Origin: Circinella minor | Lineage: Eukaryota; Mucoromycota; Mucoromycetes; Mucorales; Lichtheimiaceae | Direction of reading: 5' to 3' | Assembly (NCBI GenBank): GCA_016758965.1 | Contig: JAEPRB010000009.1 | Location: forward strand, 1-64,000 | DNA length: 64,000 nucleotides | Shown: one piece after another, positions 51,112 through 63,255 of the stretch | How the letters are laid out: each line of letters starts with the position of its first letter | Position numbering within the stretch: the first letter of the stretch is position 1 | Notes under the pieces: model-generated | What the model saw: the letters and a program-made list of their open reading frames with translations, nothing else | Databases searched by the model: none | Told to the model about the DNA's origin: nothing | Program-made: the position numbers and the translations under genes

Positions 51112-53300
51112 TTAAACAGGGTTCTTCTTTTCATCGGTTTGTTTGATATCAATAGAAGGTTCTTTATCACCTTCATTGATATTAGCGTGATTGACATCAC
51201 CGAAAGCTTCATCAATCTCTTCTAAACTTTTACCCTTTGTTTCGACAAAGAAAATATATACTACAAAATGATAAGATAAAGTTATTATTTGTCAATTTGA
51301 TATCCCTCAGCACAATATTACAATATATATCTTTGTGTAGACATACCTAAGACGAAAGAAATGGCACAGAAAGCCATGTAAAAGATGTAAGTTGCCCATT
51401 GAATCTTTACTAGTAATTCAGGTGTCCAAAGACCGACAGCAAAGTTACAAAGCCAATTGGATGAAACAGCCAAAGACATTCCTTTGGCTCGTGCACGAAG
51501 TGGGAAAATTTCAGCAGGATCTGAGTAAAAAATTATTATCAGTTTAGTAAAGAAAAAAAAAAGTAGAAATGATAATGATCATGACGTAGGTTACACCGAA
51601 TAACTTTAATATACTTACAAAGCCAACCAACACATGCCCAGGAACAACCAAAAGTAAATACATAAATCATTGTAAAAACAATAACTAAAATGGATGATGT
51701 CAAACCCATATCATACTTGTTGAATACACCCATCAAAATAAGCCAAACAACCATAGCACAACTACCAGTCATAAAAAGTTTACGACGACCTGCTCGATCA
51801 ACTAAGAAAATAGCTACAAGGGCACCTACAAAGTAAGCCAATGCTGTGAAACCAGCCATAAGAATTGGCATACGACCAGCACCGAGTACTCTTTCGTACA
51901 TCTTTGGAGCGTAGTACTGTTTTTTTTTTTTTTTTTTTTAAAAAAAAGAGAGAGATAAATCAATAAGTAAAACCATAATATAATTTTTTTTCTTGTTTCC
52001 CAAGACATTCATTATATAGAACTGTCATCCCATAAATAAATAGTTCAATATATATATCTTACCGTAACAATGTTAATACCCGAAAGTTGTGCCAATGCTT
52101 GTACCATGATAGAAATTATAGAACGACGACGCATAGTTGTAAACATTTCCTTCCAACTGGCCTGACCAAGAGCTGCTTCATAATTGACTGCATTAACAAT
52201 ATCTTGACGTTCTTTTTGTACGCCCTCATCACTTTCATCTTTGCCGTATAATCGCGCCAAAACCACAGTTGCTCTGTCAACATTACCCTTCTTGACAAGG
52301 TAACGAGGAGATTCAGGCAAAATAAAGCAACCAACTGCGAGAATAATAGCGAAAACACATTGAAGGAGTAAAGGACCACGCCATGACCATTCACCATCAA
52401 CGTACGTAAATCCATAATCAATAAAACCTATATAAATATGTATATATTAGTTGATCTTATTTATTGGGCTCCTTCCCCTCTTCGAACCCATCCAAAAACA
52501 AAGTAGACAACTTCTTATTACCTGAGCATGCATAACCGAACATATTGATACTCATGCCTGCAACAGTAACTCTACCTCGCTATATAAAATAGGAACAAGT
52601 AAACATATAATTAATATTAGATATTATGTCAATATGTATGATTCTGCATTAAATTTTGTGTTCTCATGCATAGGAACATAACCACGCTTGTATATCCATA
52701 CACGTACACAAAAACTTCGCCCATTCTATTTTCCCATGAATCAAAAAAAAAAAAAAAACTTACATTATGTGCACGACTCAACTCAGCCATGTAAACAGGT
52801 ACAACAGTACTTAAAAATCCAATACCGAAACCAGCAATCAATCTACCAAACAATATTTGAACAAGTGTCACGGATACTGTTTGAAGAATACCACCAACAA
52901 TAAATACTAAGGAACCAATTTCGATTGTCCATCGACGACCCCAATTATCCATAAACCAAGGAGCAATATAAGATGTCACCCAAGCACCAAGCAAGAAAAT
53001 ACTAACAACGAAACCTTGAATTGTCTCACTTGGATGATCAAATGTTTCAAGCCAATGGTTATTTACCAAGATACCTGCTAACACACCCTGATCATCTATT
53101 ATAATAATGAAAAATAAGTATCTTTTTTTTCTTTATTTGATCTGATCCTTATGATAATCACTACTACTAATATATCATCCACATCCATGAATCCAAATTG
53201 TACGTATTATAATAATAAACTTACAACCAAAAAGAAATTGACCAACAGATGCAAAACATGCTAAAAGGTATAGTAATAATGTTCCTTCTATCACAGCCAT
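51112..53300 (-). CDS. MFS sugar (hexose) transporter
   Basis: Seven exons on the minus strand (53300-53225, 53095-52764, 52579-52522, 52427-52063, 51916-51619, 51520-51347, 51260-51112) give 483 residues. Sugar-porter signatures are all present: FGYDQGVLAGI near 25-33, WGRRW after TM2, GRLIAGFGIGF, PESPRYL at 193-199, QLSGIN at 269-274 in TM7, DRAGRR at 317-322, YPAEIFPLRARAKGMS and VETKGKSLEEID at 440-451. Twelve membrane helices are expected at the plasma membrane. The substrate is probably a monosaccharide by proton symport, since the QLSGIN motif is usual in hexose carriers, but specificity cannot be read from this. The C-terminal tail (EKKNPV) is cytoplasmic and Lys-containing, compatible with ubiquitin-controlled turnover. 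The N-terminal cytoplasmic part is very short, about 6 residues. It is 3 kb from creC, a regulator of permease turnover in Aspergillus, which may be coincidence. Confidence 0.93.
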
Positions 53301-55178
53301 GCTTTAAACAAAAGGGAAAGCAAGAAGATGTGTGTAGAGAAAAAAAGAAAAGAAGAAGAAAAAAAGTGTTTTTAATGAATCAAGTTTATCTGAACAGAGA
53401 GCTTATTTAAATGATTTTTTGTACCCTTTGCCCCGGATTTACTTGTTTTTCTTTTGCGGGGAAATAATAAATGGAGTATATAGTTATTAAAGTTGTTGTT
53501 AATGGTTAGCGGTTTTATGTTGTTGTTCGTGATGAGAAAGGTGTGAGACACAAATCAAAAAAGAGAAGGAAAAAGAAAAAAGTGGTTTCTCTGACAGGCC
53601 CGATCTTTTTTTAAGTTCCTTTTTCGATATATAGTTTCCCCATTTAGACTTTAACTTTTTTTTCAAGCCAAAAGGGATCACACGATTTCCCCATGTCTTA
53701 CACCTCTTTTTTATCCCGCTAAAAAAGTAATAATGCGATTTTCTGGAGTATAGCATTTAGATCTTATTCTTCTATTTGTCATACTCTGTTGTTTTTCCTT
53801 CTCTGAATAATGGGCTGAATTATTTTAACTGAGTTTGCGTCATTGACTTGTACAGAAAAGTTGATTCAAAGAAGTCGACAACAATCCGTTATTGCTACTA
53901 TAATTACTGCGTTTCATTTACTGTATAACTTGGGCACAATAAAACTTTCTTTATTTTTCTCGTCTTTTATTAGGTAGAACCCTCAACTCAATCTTATGTA
54001 ACTTCTTTAGATTTATAACCAAATGCTTTTCTTCATTTTAAAGATCTTTAAAGTATTAAAAAAATGTCATTCCGAGCTGGTTTTTTTTTTTTTACTGTAT
54101 CTCGGACTTCATGTAAAATTTCGGGGGAACCCTCACTTAAAGTTTCCTTGTACTGTATATGAATCTATATCAGGGACAGAGCAAGAAAGATCAAGCATAT
54201 ATTTTCTTTCTTATATGCATTGTCATCAATAAGAAGAAACTTAATAAAAGATAACTTTGATCATTCTATGAACAGCTTTTTGATTTCGAATTTCTATTGT
54301 ACAGAAATCCATTCTCCACCCAATACCTCGTAATCTGATTCTTTTTGCTTTACTATTTTTTTCCCATCATAACTAACTTAGTATTTTGTACAACAAAAAC
54401 TTCTGGCGATCAAAGATCATATAAAATACGTAAATTGTTTTTCTGTGTCAAAATAAAATAAAATTAAAGTTTGGGTCCTTCCTGCAGAACGGAAAAAAAA
54501 ATGTATCATCCCAACAAAAATGTTTCTATGATAAACAAGTTTCCATGGTTGCCGTACTCTCCAAAAACATTTTTCATGGGGTATATTAACGGACCTTCTT
54601 TTTTTTATTACTCTTATGGAGGTTATGCATGCAAAAAAAAAACCTTTTTTTTTTACCGCTCGTTCCCGCCAAAGTCTCAGAAATATAATATGCATGTCTT
54701 ACCAATTAAATTATTAAGATAAATAATATCATAAAGCTATTGTTGTTTCAAGAGTTTCATATACAAGTGAATACACATATTTGTTTCCATGATCCTTTAT
54801 TGATTCATAATAGTAAAATTCTTGTTCATATATTACATAAGTCTTTTGATCTGGTCATAGGGTTACAGGTCCAAAAATTACCCCTTTTCCAAACATAGTA
54901 ATTAAAGCATTGTACTCAGCGAAACAAAAGTGTGATACACTTGACTTTTTTTTATATGAATTTAATTACTTGTAGTGGAATATACCTTCCATAAAAGTAA
55001 TCGGTGAATTTTTTTTATTACTTTGTAATAAAAATGACACGACAATGGTACTTTTTTTTTTATATTTTACAAAATATATATATATCTTAGTAGAATCAAC
55101 TAGTAAGTAATTTATAACAGTTATTTTGGATCTAGGAACACACTTTTTTTTATGAGTACTACCATTATATTAGTAATG

Positions 55179-55219
<41 letters not shown>

Positions 55220-57667
55220 CCTAAGTATTCCAAAAATCGTAGGATAGAAATAACAGCAACATTGAACATTCAGTAGTAGTTTAATGAATTACTTTTTTCT
55301 TTTTGGTATTTCTCCGAACCATTTGTGTAAATCATTATAAGTTTGCTCTGTTGCCAAAACAAATAGAATACCGCAAGATTGAGTATGTACAAAAAAATGG
55401 CATATCTCTTTTGATTATTTTAAAATGAACTTTTTTTTCTTTGGAGATTTTACCGGGGGAAAAAAGAAAACTAATGTTTGTCTTATTGCTTGGAAGCGTG
55501 GCAAGTCGCTTATCAGAATATACATGGGAATACTATACACTACTTAAGGTAAACTATTTTTTTAATCATTACTACGTAAGTCTATAAGAAGTAAATGTAA
55601 AAAATTTATTGAAGAAAAAACCATTATCCTAAAAACGGATAATAGAACGCTTGGGAATTTTTTTATGATTTTTATTTTTCTTGTTACAGAGAACGAATCT
55701 ATTCTTATATCAAATTTCTAGTTCTGCTAAAAGCTTCAATAATACAATCTTATCTTTCTGGAACATGTGGTAATTGTTTTGTATTTATAAACTACGTAGA
55801 ATTGAGAATAGAAAAAAGAAGTAGTGTTCTTGTCTGTGGCAAATAAAAAAGAAGATACTATAAGCTCATATTATATGAATACTGAAAATAATGAAAAAAG
55901 TTGTATCATTATCTAATCATAAACCATATTTAATCAGGGAAGGAGTTATTGTTATAAAGATGGGAAGCAAGTCATCAATATGAGTTGTCTTTATTCATAT
56001 CACGATACGTATACAAAATTTTATTTATAATAAAGTTTGAATGCTTTGATAAGCTAATATATATAATTATATTGCTTTGTCAACTATAAATCAAAAAAGT
56101 ATCGAATGATAATTCTTTTAAAACCAGAAAGAATGCACTACGTATTATTAAAAAAAAGCTTCACTAGTCTGAAATATAATATTTGTTACTACATACTCAC
56201 TCAAAGTTGCTTCAAATACTCAGTTAAAATGTGCTGCCATAGAAGCTCATTAAAGAATGTGGACTTGATGTGGACCAACCAAAAGTTAATTATTTTTTCT
56301 CATTACGTAACAAAATTAAGGTCTACTTGATAATGTCAAGTTTTTAATGCTGTTTATCTCAACAATTATTTTATTTCAAAAAAGGGGGATTTCCATGGCT
56401 AAAAATAAAAAACGTAACCGCGTTGAACCAACAAACATTGGACAAAAGAGGTATTGTCGCTTCTATGATGATTGCAAAAAGGTACAACGTGTCATATGGG
56501 CTTCGCCGTATGTATTAAAGAGTGTTGGGATGTCAAGATAATGGAATCAAAGTGAATCTTCATTAATGCTTCAATGATCGAGAACAAGTAAAAAAAAAAG
56601 TATATACGCTTTCTAAGATGTTTTTCTTTTTATATTGGGTTCAAAAAATGCTACACTATATGCCCTTCTCAAACTTCTGCGGTACATATATTGGTGTACT
56701 AAATGTAGTATGTAATAAGTAAAAGAGAAAGAGGAAGGTTTAATATATACATAAAATTGAAAGTAAACTTATTTTGTGTAAATATATTAACTTGTAATGA
56801 CAGCTTGATGCATGGAGAGGGAGAAAAGCAACACAAAAATTGAGAATACTTTACTAGAGATGATTAAAAACTTTCAATGCCAGATCAAAGTCCTTATAGG
56901 TAAAGGGCTTCGGTATACATTGTGATCCCTCCGCCAACGCCTACGCCAACATTTTTTTCTTTATATCAAAAACAACTGCCTCTCTGTTCTTCAACCACAG
57001 CCACAGTCAACTTCTATTCTCCTCATCCTAACAACCATCCCGCAACTGCTATTCAAGAAACAAGCATCAATAGATTTTTTTTTAAAATACTACGTATTAA
57101 TAACAAATAATAAATAATAACAAAAACTATATATTTTTTTATATATTGAAGCGTTTAATCTGTGATTGAAGTACTTGGTACGTATAAAGATATATAATAA
57201 AGAAAAAATAATACAATATTATGTAGTTGTATTTCGATATTAAATTATATGAAATAGAATATAAATTTGGGTTGTGGGAGTTCTTAATATATTCAGGCGT
57301 AAAAAAAATATTGTCTAAAGAATAGAGTTTTGTACATGTTTTCATAGCCAAACAAAGAAACAATTTTGTTTAGCATAATTAATGGATCACAATTTATAAT
57401 ATAATAAACTTCTAAAACATCATAAATTTAAAGAGTTTTTAGTTGTATGGCTTTGTAGACTATTGATCTATTTATTTTTACTCTAACTTGAAATGTACTA
57501 TATCGTACATGTTTCCAGAGAGATCGCGGTTCCTAGGTAACACACAGCCACCAATAAATTGAGTCGCGTACTTTTTTTTTTTAATTTCAAACAAAAAGTA
57601 GACAATACAAATTGCGCGTCGTCGCGTTTTTTCTTCTTTTAAAAACACACCACACAAATCACACATA
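53301..57667. other. 4.4 kb AT-rich intergenic region
   Basis: No gene recognised. A short plus-strand frame at 56395-56541 (from MAKNKKRNR to KSVGMSR) has protein-like composition, but no partner exon or domain was found. A (CAG)12 tract lies at 55180-55215. The last 150 bases are the ASF1 leader. Confidence 0.5.
55180..55215. repeat. (CAG)12 trinucleotide repeat
   Basis: Twelve uninterrupted CAG units in otherwise non-coding DNA. The flanks carry no open frame that would make it a Gln or Ala tract. Confidence 0.95.
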
Positions 57668-58726
57668 ATGTCTCTTGTCAACATTTTAAACATTACGGTA
57701 TTGGATAATCCTGCTTCCATTACAAGTCCTCTTCAGTTTGAAATTACATTTGAGTGCAATGCTGAACTTCAAGATGGTAAGCTAGTTTTTATTTTTTTCT
57801 CTATTGACCCTTATTATCAGTCATTTTCATCAACTACTTTCTTTTTTTTTTTAAAAAAAAAAAAACTATTGTCTTTTTGCTAACACATTTTACTTTAAAA
57901 TGCACCGAAAAAAAATAATTATGGTAAAGATTTGGAATGGCGTATGATTTATGTTGGTTCAGCTGAAAGTCAAGAATATGATCAAGTTCTTGATTCCATC
58001 ATGGTTGGACCTGTTCCTGTTGGTGTCAACAAATTTGTCTTTTCAGTAAGCTTTACTTTTTTTTTTTTCTCTTTTTTGGCTTTTTTTGTTGCTTGTTGGA
58101 ATTATTCTAAATATATTATTATCATCATAACAATTTATTATATAGGCTGGTCCACCAAAGCTTGAACTTTTGCCTCAAAAGGACCTTCTTGAGGTAACAG
58201 TAGTACTTTTAAGCTGTTTGTACCACGAAAAGGAATTTGTTCGTGTCGGATATTATGTGAACAATGAATATGTTGATGAAGCTTTGCGCGAAACTCCACC
58301 AGAGCAAGCACAAATCGATAAGTTACAACGAAACATTTTGGCAGATAAACCCAAAGTCACCAGGTAAAATCGAAGAAAAACAAAATTTGAAAGAGAAAAA
58401 AGAATGGTTATACTAAATAGGTTTCCATTATATTTTGATTTAGATACACCATTGATTGGTAAACAATTGAAGTTTCCTTTTAAGAGATATTGTGGCATGG
58501 ATGATAACATATAAATATTTATATGATTGATAATTAACACGTGTAAATATTTATATTCATAGGTCAAACCCACAACAAACCGATATCGCAGCCGAAGGAG
58601 CATCCGGTCAAACTGACCAGGTAATTTATATTTGTCATAAACAAGGGTAACCAAATGAGAAAGAAAAAAAAACATGGGAACTAATCATTTAATTCGTACC
58701 AAATTTAGGATATGATGGTCCAGTAA
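57668..58726 (+). CDS. ASF1: Histone H3-H4 chaperone ASF1
   Basis: Six exons (57668-57776, 57930-58045, 58146-58363, 58444-58458, 58563-58620, 58709-58726) give 177 residues. The immunoglobulin-like core is unmistakable: [54 protein letters not shown], and [20 protein letters not shown]. Val94, the key H3 contact in yeast and human proteins, is kept. The fourth exon is only 15 bases and restores RYTIDW at 148-153, the counterpart of the family's RFNI-W strand. Without it the core would lack its last strand. After the core only about 24 residues remain, so the long acidic tail of yeast Asf1 is absent. ASF1 hands H3-H4 to CAF-1 and HIRA in replication-coupled and replication-independent assembly. 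The histone H3 gene lies elsewhere in this window, but no linkage is implied. Confidence 0.95.
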
Positions 58727-59067
58727 CTGGATGAATTTTGAAGATGTTGGGGGAAGGGATACCCGGATTATATGTGCGTGTTATGTGTTTTTTTCTGTAT
58801 GGAAAAAATGCAAACATATTTTTTTTTAGAAAAAAAAAACTAGTTAACGTAATGTTATTCTTGTTATGGAAAAAAAAAGATAGCAAATACAGCAATACTA
58901 CATACATTCATTATTATAATTATTATGTAAAAGAAATTATACTAAAAAAATTAACAAAAAAAAAAGAGAGGAGGTAGGAATATGGACATTGGAAGGATCA
59001 AAAATGGGTAAATGTTGTAGGGGTATGAAGAGAAATGGATAGGTTTTAACGAGTGAGTTTTCCTATT
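58727..59067. other. Convergent 3' region between ASF1 and the coiled-coil gene
   Basis: A-rich, no gene. The two stop codons face each other 341 bases apart. Confidence 0.7.
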
Positions 59068-61282
59068 TTATTTCTCCATGATTGCATCTGGGCCTTGCCA
59101 TAAATTAATGAGAATAGCAGCCACTAGCACTAATGAAAAACGACACCATTGACATAAACCACGGAAAAGACCTTGTAAGATCCAACGTGCACTGTCACTT
59201 ATTCCAGATGGCATTTCATCGTGGAATATTTCCGTACTATTAGAGTACTCGGTATAGCGTCTCCCACTTCCATTGTAACGGCAATCAAACGACGTAAATA
59301 ACAGTTCTGAAGAGAGTCGTGGGTAGAGATTATAAGAGTCATATACACTTCCGGATCCACTAGGGGAAAACATATCAAAGTCCATAATGCTACCACCCTT
59401 GATATTAATACTTTTCACACTGCAGGACTTGGTACTATTGGAACTACCATTGTTGACGCCACTCTTGATGTAACGCGCAGCCTCTTGGACTATTGAATTC
59501 TCTTTAAAACCAGCTGATGTTATGAGGGTCTCTAGTGCGTATTCAGCTGGTGCTCTGTAGAATGGTGCTAAATTGTGTTCCGTCAGACTTGCAACATCAC
59601 GCAATTTAGTCAAGGATAAACATGATTCAGAATCAGAAGAACTTATATGTCCCTCATCTTCATCATTGTGTTTTTCCTTTTCTTTAACAATACTGTTGAA
59701 TCGCTTGTTGCTATCGTTATCGTTGTCGTCATGGTGTTGTAAATTTTTGAACCATGCATTTTCCAATTCACCCAAAAGACTTTGTTTCGGTGTGGTCATC
59801 CGCAACTCTTGCACATTACATGAGAGTCTGCGACTACAATTTCTAACTGCAGATGATCCCACCACCATAAAAGAGCTGCCGCCGCATTCGCTAGGTGATG
59901 GAGATGGTTTAGGTGACCATCCAATACCTCGATCTCGTAAACGTGACAAAATAGTGCGATGGTCTTCCAAACTCGTCGTTAATTCTTCAATATGCTTAAA
60001 TTGGCGTTGGTAGGCTTCCTGTAAATTATCATATCCTTGTTGTGTAAATTGAAAATGATGAAATTGCTGGCGTAAATTGTCGAGATCTAAAAGGGACTTT
60101 TGTAATTTATCTTCAATAGCATTTTTAGCATACGCAAGACTTTCATTTTCTGATTGCATCTGTGTCATCTTTTCGGCAAGCTCTTCGGCTATCCATCGAT
60201 CATCATCTTCTTCGTTACACAAATAAGGCGTTCCTTGGTTTGGACCATCATTGTTATTGTTTTGATTTAGGCGTGCTGCTGCTCGTTCCTGCCGAGCATT
60301 CCTAGATTCTTCCAATTCTTGGATTTTTTGAACAGCACATTCAAGGTTACTTTTTAAAAGGTCAATTTCATTTTGTAATTTTCGTGCTTGTTTGTCATTA
60401 GCCTGACCCGTTGCTGCTGATTCATTCAAGGCATTATCAAGCATATGTTGCATTTCTGTGTTTTTACGTTCAAGTGCTTCAATTAGTGCTTCGCGTGCAT
60501 TTTGATTTGATATCAGTCGCATGGTAGTGTCATTGTATTCATCGTCTTGATCATCGTCATTGTAATTTTTTTCATCTTCATCTTGACTCCCATGAGCACT
60601 ATCCCAGCCACCATCATCGATCGACGGTGATGGTAAACTTTGATTGCATTGATTTACTTGCTGTAATAAATCTTCATATTTTGATTTTAAAGACATGTTG
60701 TTATCAAGTAATGACTTGCCAATTTCGGCTGCGAGTGCGAGGTCTATGACGATATAAACAAAATAGTTTATTATATTTGTATGTTAGTAATAGATAATTA
60801 TTATTTTTTTTACTCCAGCTACAATTTAATAATGATATTGATGACTGATTGAATATAATATATCACTGCGTGTTTATGCATGCATACGCACGCCCCCTCT
60901 TACCCCTTTTTATCGTTCTACTAATTTTCTTTTTCCTTTTTTTTTCAACACCCCTTTTTTTTTTCTCTTCCCCCACACTACTTTCTCTCATTCACATACA
61001 CAAATATTCTATTTTTTTTTATCTCTCACATCATTATCGAGTACACAGTTAAAGAAAAACAGTACTACTGTTTTTTTTTATATTACCTTTGTCTTTTTCA
61101 CGAAGTGAGGAATACGCGTTCTTTAATAACGATGTTAGTTCAGTAGATGATTTATCAGCTACCCAAGAAAATGATGACATAAAAGAAGCTGTTGATATTG
61201 CTCCTGGTGAAACAGGTTCTGTGTTTGGTACTCGTTGTTGTGATAAAGTAGAAAGTGGCGGAGGTGTATTACGACGAAGCAT
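59068..61282 (-). CDS. Coiled-coil protein with dynein-adaptor CC1 box and C-terminal membrane anchor
   Basis: Two exons on the minus strand (61282-61087, 60743-59068) give 623 residues. Residues 66-81 read DLALAAEIGKSLLDNN, an excellent match to the CC1 box (AAxxG core) with which BICD, BICDR, TRAK/HAP1 and Spindly bind dynein light intermediate chain. The intron splits its first codon. Long coiled coil follows (about 138-230 and 255-330), broken by Asn-rich loops. QSLLGEL at 386-392 resembles the Spindly motif that touches the dynactin pointed end. The rest is Ser/Asn-rich. The last 25 residues hold one hydrophobic span (about 598-614, CRFSLVLVAAILINLW) and a short polar end (GPDAIMEK), the layout of a tail-anchored protein. 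I infer a membrane-bound adaptor linking an organelle or nuclear envelope to dynein. The end lacks the PPPX of canonical KASH peptides. Function is inferred from motifs only. Confidence 0.75.
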
Positions 61283-63255
61283 ATTGGCTATTGGTATTAT
61301 TGTTGTTTATGTACAGTTGCAAAATGTAAAAAATAAAAATTGTATGTTATTTAAAAGAGTGTGTAAAATATTCAAATGTTATAATTTAAAAAGTGAAGAT
61401 ATAAAAAAAAAAAGAAAGAGAAAAGAAGAAAATAAAGGGAGAAAATGAGAAGTGAAATAAATATATGAGAAAGATCGGAGGGACCTTTTCAAAAGGCTGT
61501 AAAAAAACGAGTTTTTTTTTTTTGGTCTATATGTATCCATTACACATATTTAAGTATCCCATATACAACATATATACACACCCACTATTCCCTGTTATTG
61601 AGCTGCGTCATTAAATGGTGCCCATTATCCATTATGTACCTTTTATTAAGTTACATTGTGATATAAAAATTTCTTTACTCTTCTGTACAACCATTTATGC
61701 ATACGCATATTCTCTTTTCTTGGTTAATCGCTTCTCTTTTCGATAGTGAATGGCGAGAAAAAAAAAACGCACATACAGCAAACATTGTTCTTCTTTTTTT
61801 ATTTCTTGCTTTATCAGTTGCTGCAACAAAAGTATTGTCGTACCAACTTTTTAAAAAGATAATGGTCTGTGAACAAGGTGATGTCTATCACATGTTTATT
61901 CGGACTGATCTCTTTTTGGTGATTTTTTGTTGAAGTAATAATAAAAAAGCAAACAGGCGATTAATCTCATTTCCTCCTTTTTCCACTCCTCCTTCTTTTC
62001 CACTATATAATCCCCATTCTTACACTCAATATATCTTTTGTATTTTACATCTGTCTGAGTTCTTGATTGCCTATTTTTGAAGTGAATTAAATAAGAAAAA
62101 ATGTCATCATATATATGAAAAAACTACATTTTTATTTAATTGACTTTATTACATGTTATTAAAAAGAAAAATCCAGGAGAAGATAAACCTGGTGTCATAT
62201 TTTTCCTTACTTTTTTTTTTTTTTTTTACGATAAAATTAATAAATCTGTTTTTTTTTTTTGACATATGACCTGCTCCTCCTCAACTCCTTTTGTCTCCAT
62301 AGGAACATGGGTCGTCATAGCATGTGAAATAAAATATTTTCTGGTGCCCTTGAAGGCATGATTGGAGCAATCAATTAACTCTTTCCATTCTTTTTGCGAT
62401 AGCCATTGAATAACAACAGATTCAAAAAAAAAAAACACACAAAGAATTAATCTTTCGTCCTAATTTTTTTTCTCTAGCATGGGAATAAAATGATTGGGTA
62501 ACAAAATAAAAAGAGACGATCCAGTCGAGCTTTGCGTAACGCAAGTTCTAAAATTAACTCTTGGATAAATTGCTTCAATATTTCTCTCCGCTTGCGGGGT
62601 GTAATGGTGTATGCCGCAGTTCTTTTGACAGAGAAAAAAAAAACCAAAGGGGAAAATGATACGCGTTTTTTTTTTCAGGGCATAATCAATACTAACATGG
62701 TTCTCTTGAAGTTATGTTTCTAAATGATCAGTTTACTGCCATGTTTCTCCCTTGAATTTTTTTCACACCATATTTATACACATACATTGATTAATATTTC
62801 AAGACAATCAATTTATACAACTTGTTAGTGGCGGGTTCTAATTTTTTTTTGTTTCCACTTTTGTGTTACGCGAACTTAAAGAGAGAGAAAAGTTCATACA
62901 AGGCGGGTTTGATGATGGTAACTTTTTTTTTCTTTTTTAGCGCCACCCTCTATTCACTCGTAATCTTTTCTTTCTTTACCAACTCTCTTTTTTCTTTATG
63001 ACTCTGTTGTAAACCAGTCCTTCCTTTGATTATTTTCCTTGTCTTCTTTCTCTCTCCTCTTTATAAACACTTCTTCTTTAACCCTCGTTATACAGTCATT
63101 CCTTTATAAAACAAATCATTCCTTTTTTTATCAATCCCTCTATATCTCTTTTCCTCCTTAGAATAATTCCCTTTCTCTACTATTAGTCCTCCTTTTACTT
63201 ACTCTTCTTTCTTCTCTTTCTTCTCTGCTCTGAAAAAAAGAAAACGAATCTCATC
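61283..63255. other. Intergenic between divergent coiled-coil and homeobox genes
   Basis: No recognisable gene. Short frames at 61697-61933 (+) and 62226-62438 (-) lack domains. 62950-63235 is a long, almost pure pyrimidine stretch on the plus strand that probably forms the core promoter and leader of the homeobox gene. Confidence 0.55.

Noticed and set aside
52475..52505. TTCGAACCCATCC, resembling a tRNA T-loop on the minus strand
   Set aside because: It lies in an intron of the sugar transporter and no acceptor stem, D-arm or anticodon arm can be formed around it.
51112..53300. Functional cluster of sugar transporter with creC
   Set aside because: TAF12 lies between them and no shared regulatory element is visible; nearness alone is not evidence.
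58371..58515. Alternative ASF1 ending through an acceptor near 58420 ([11 protein letters not shown]...)
   Set aside because: It would destroy the conserved last core strand; the microexon path restores RYTIDW and stays in phase.
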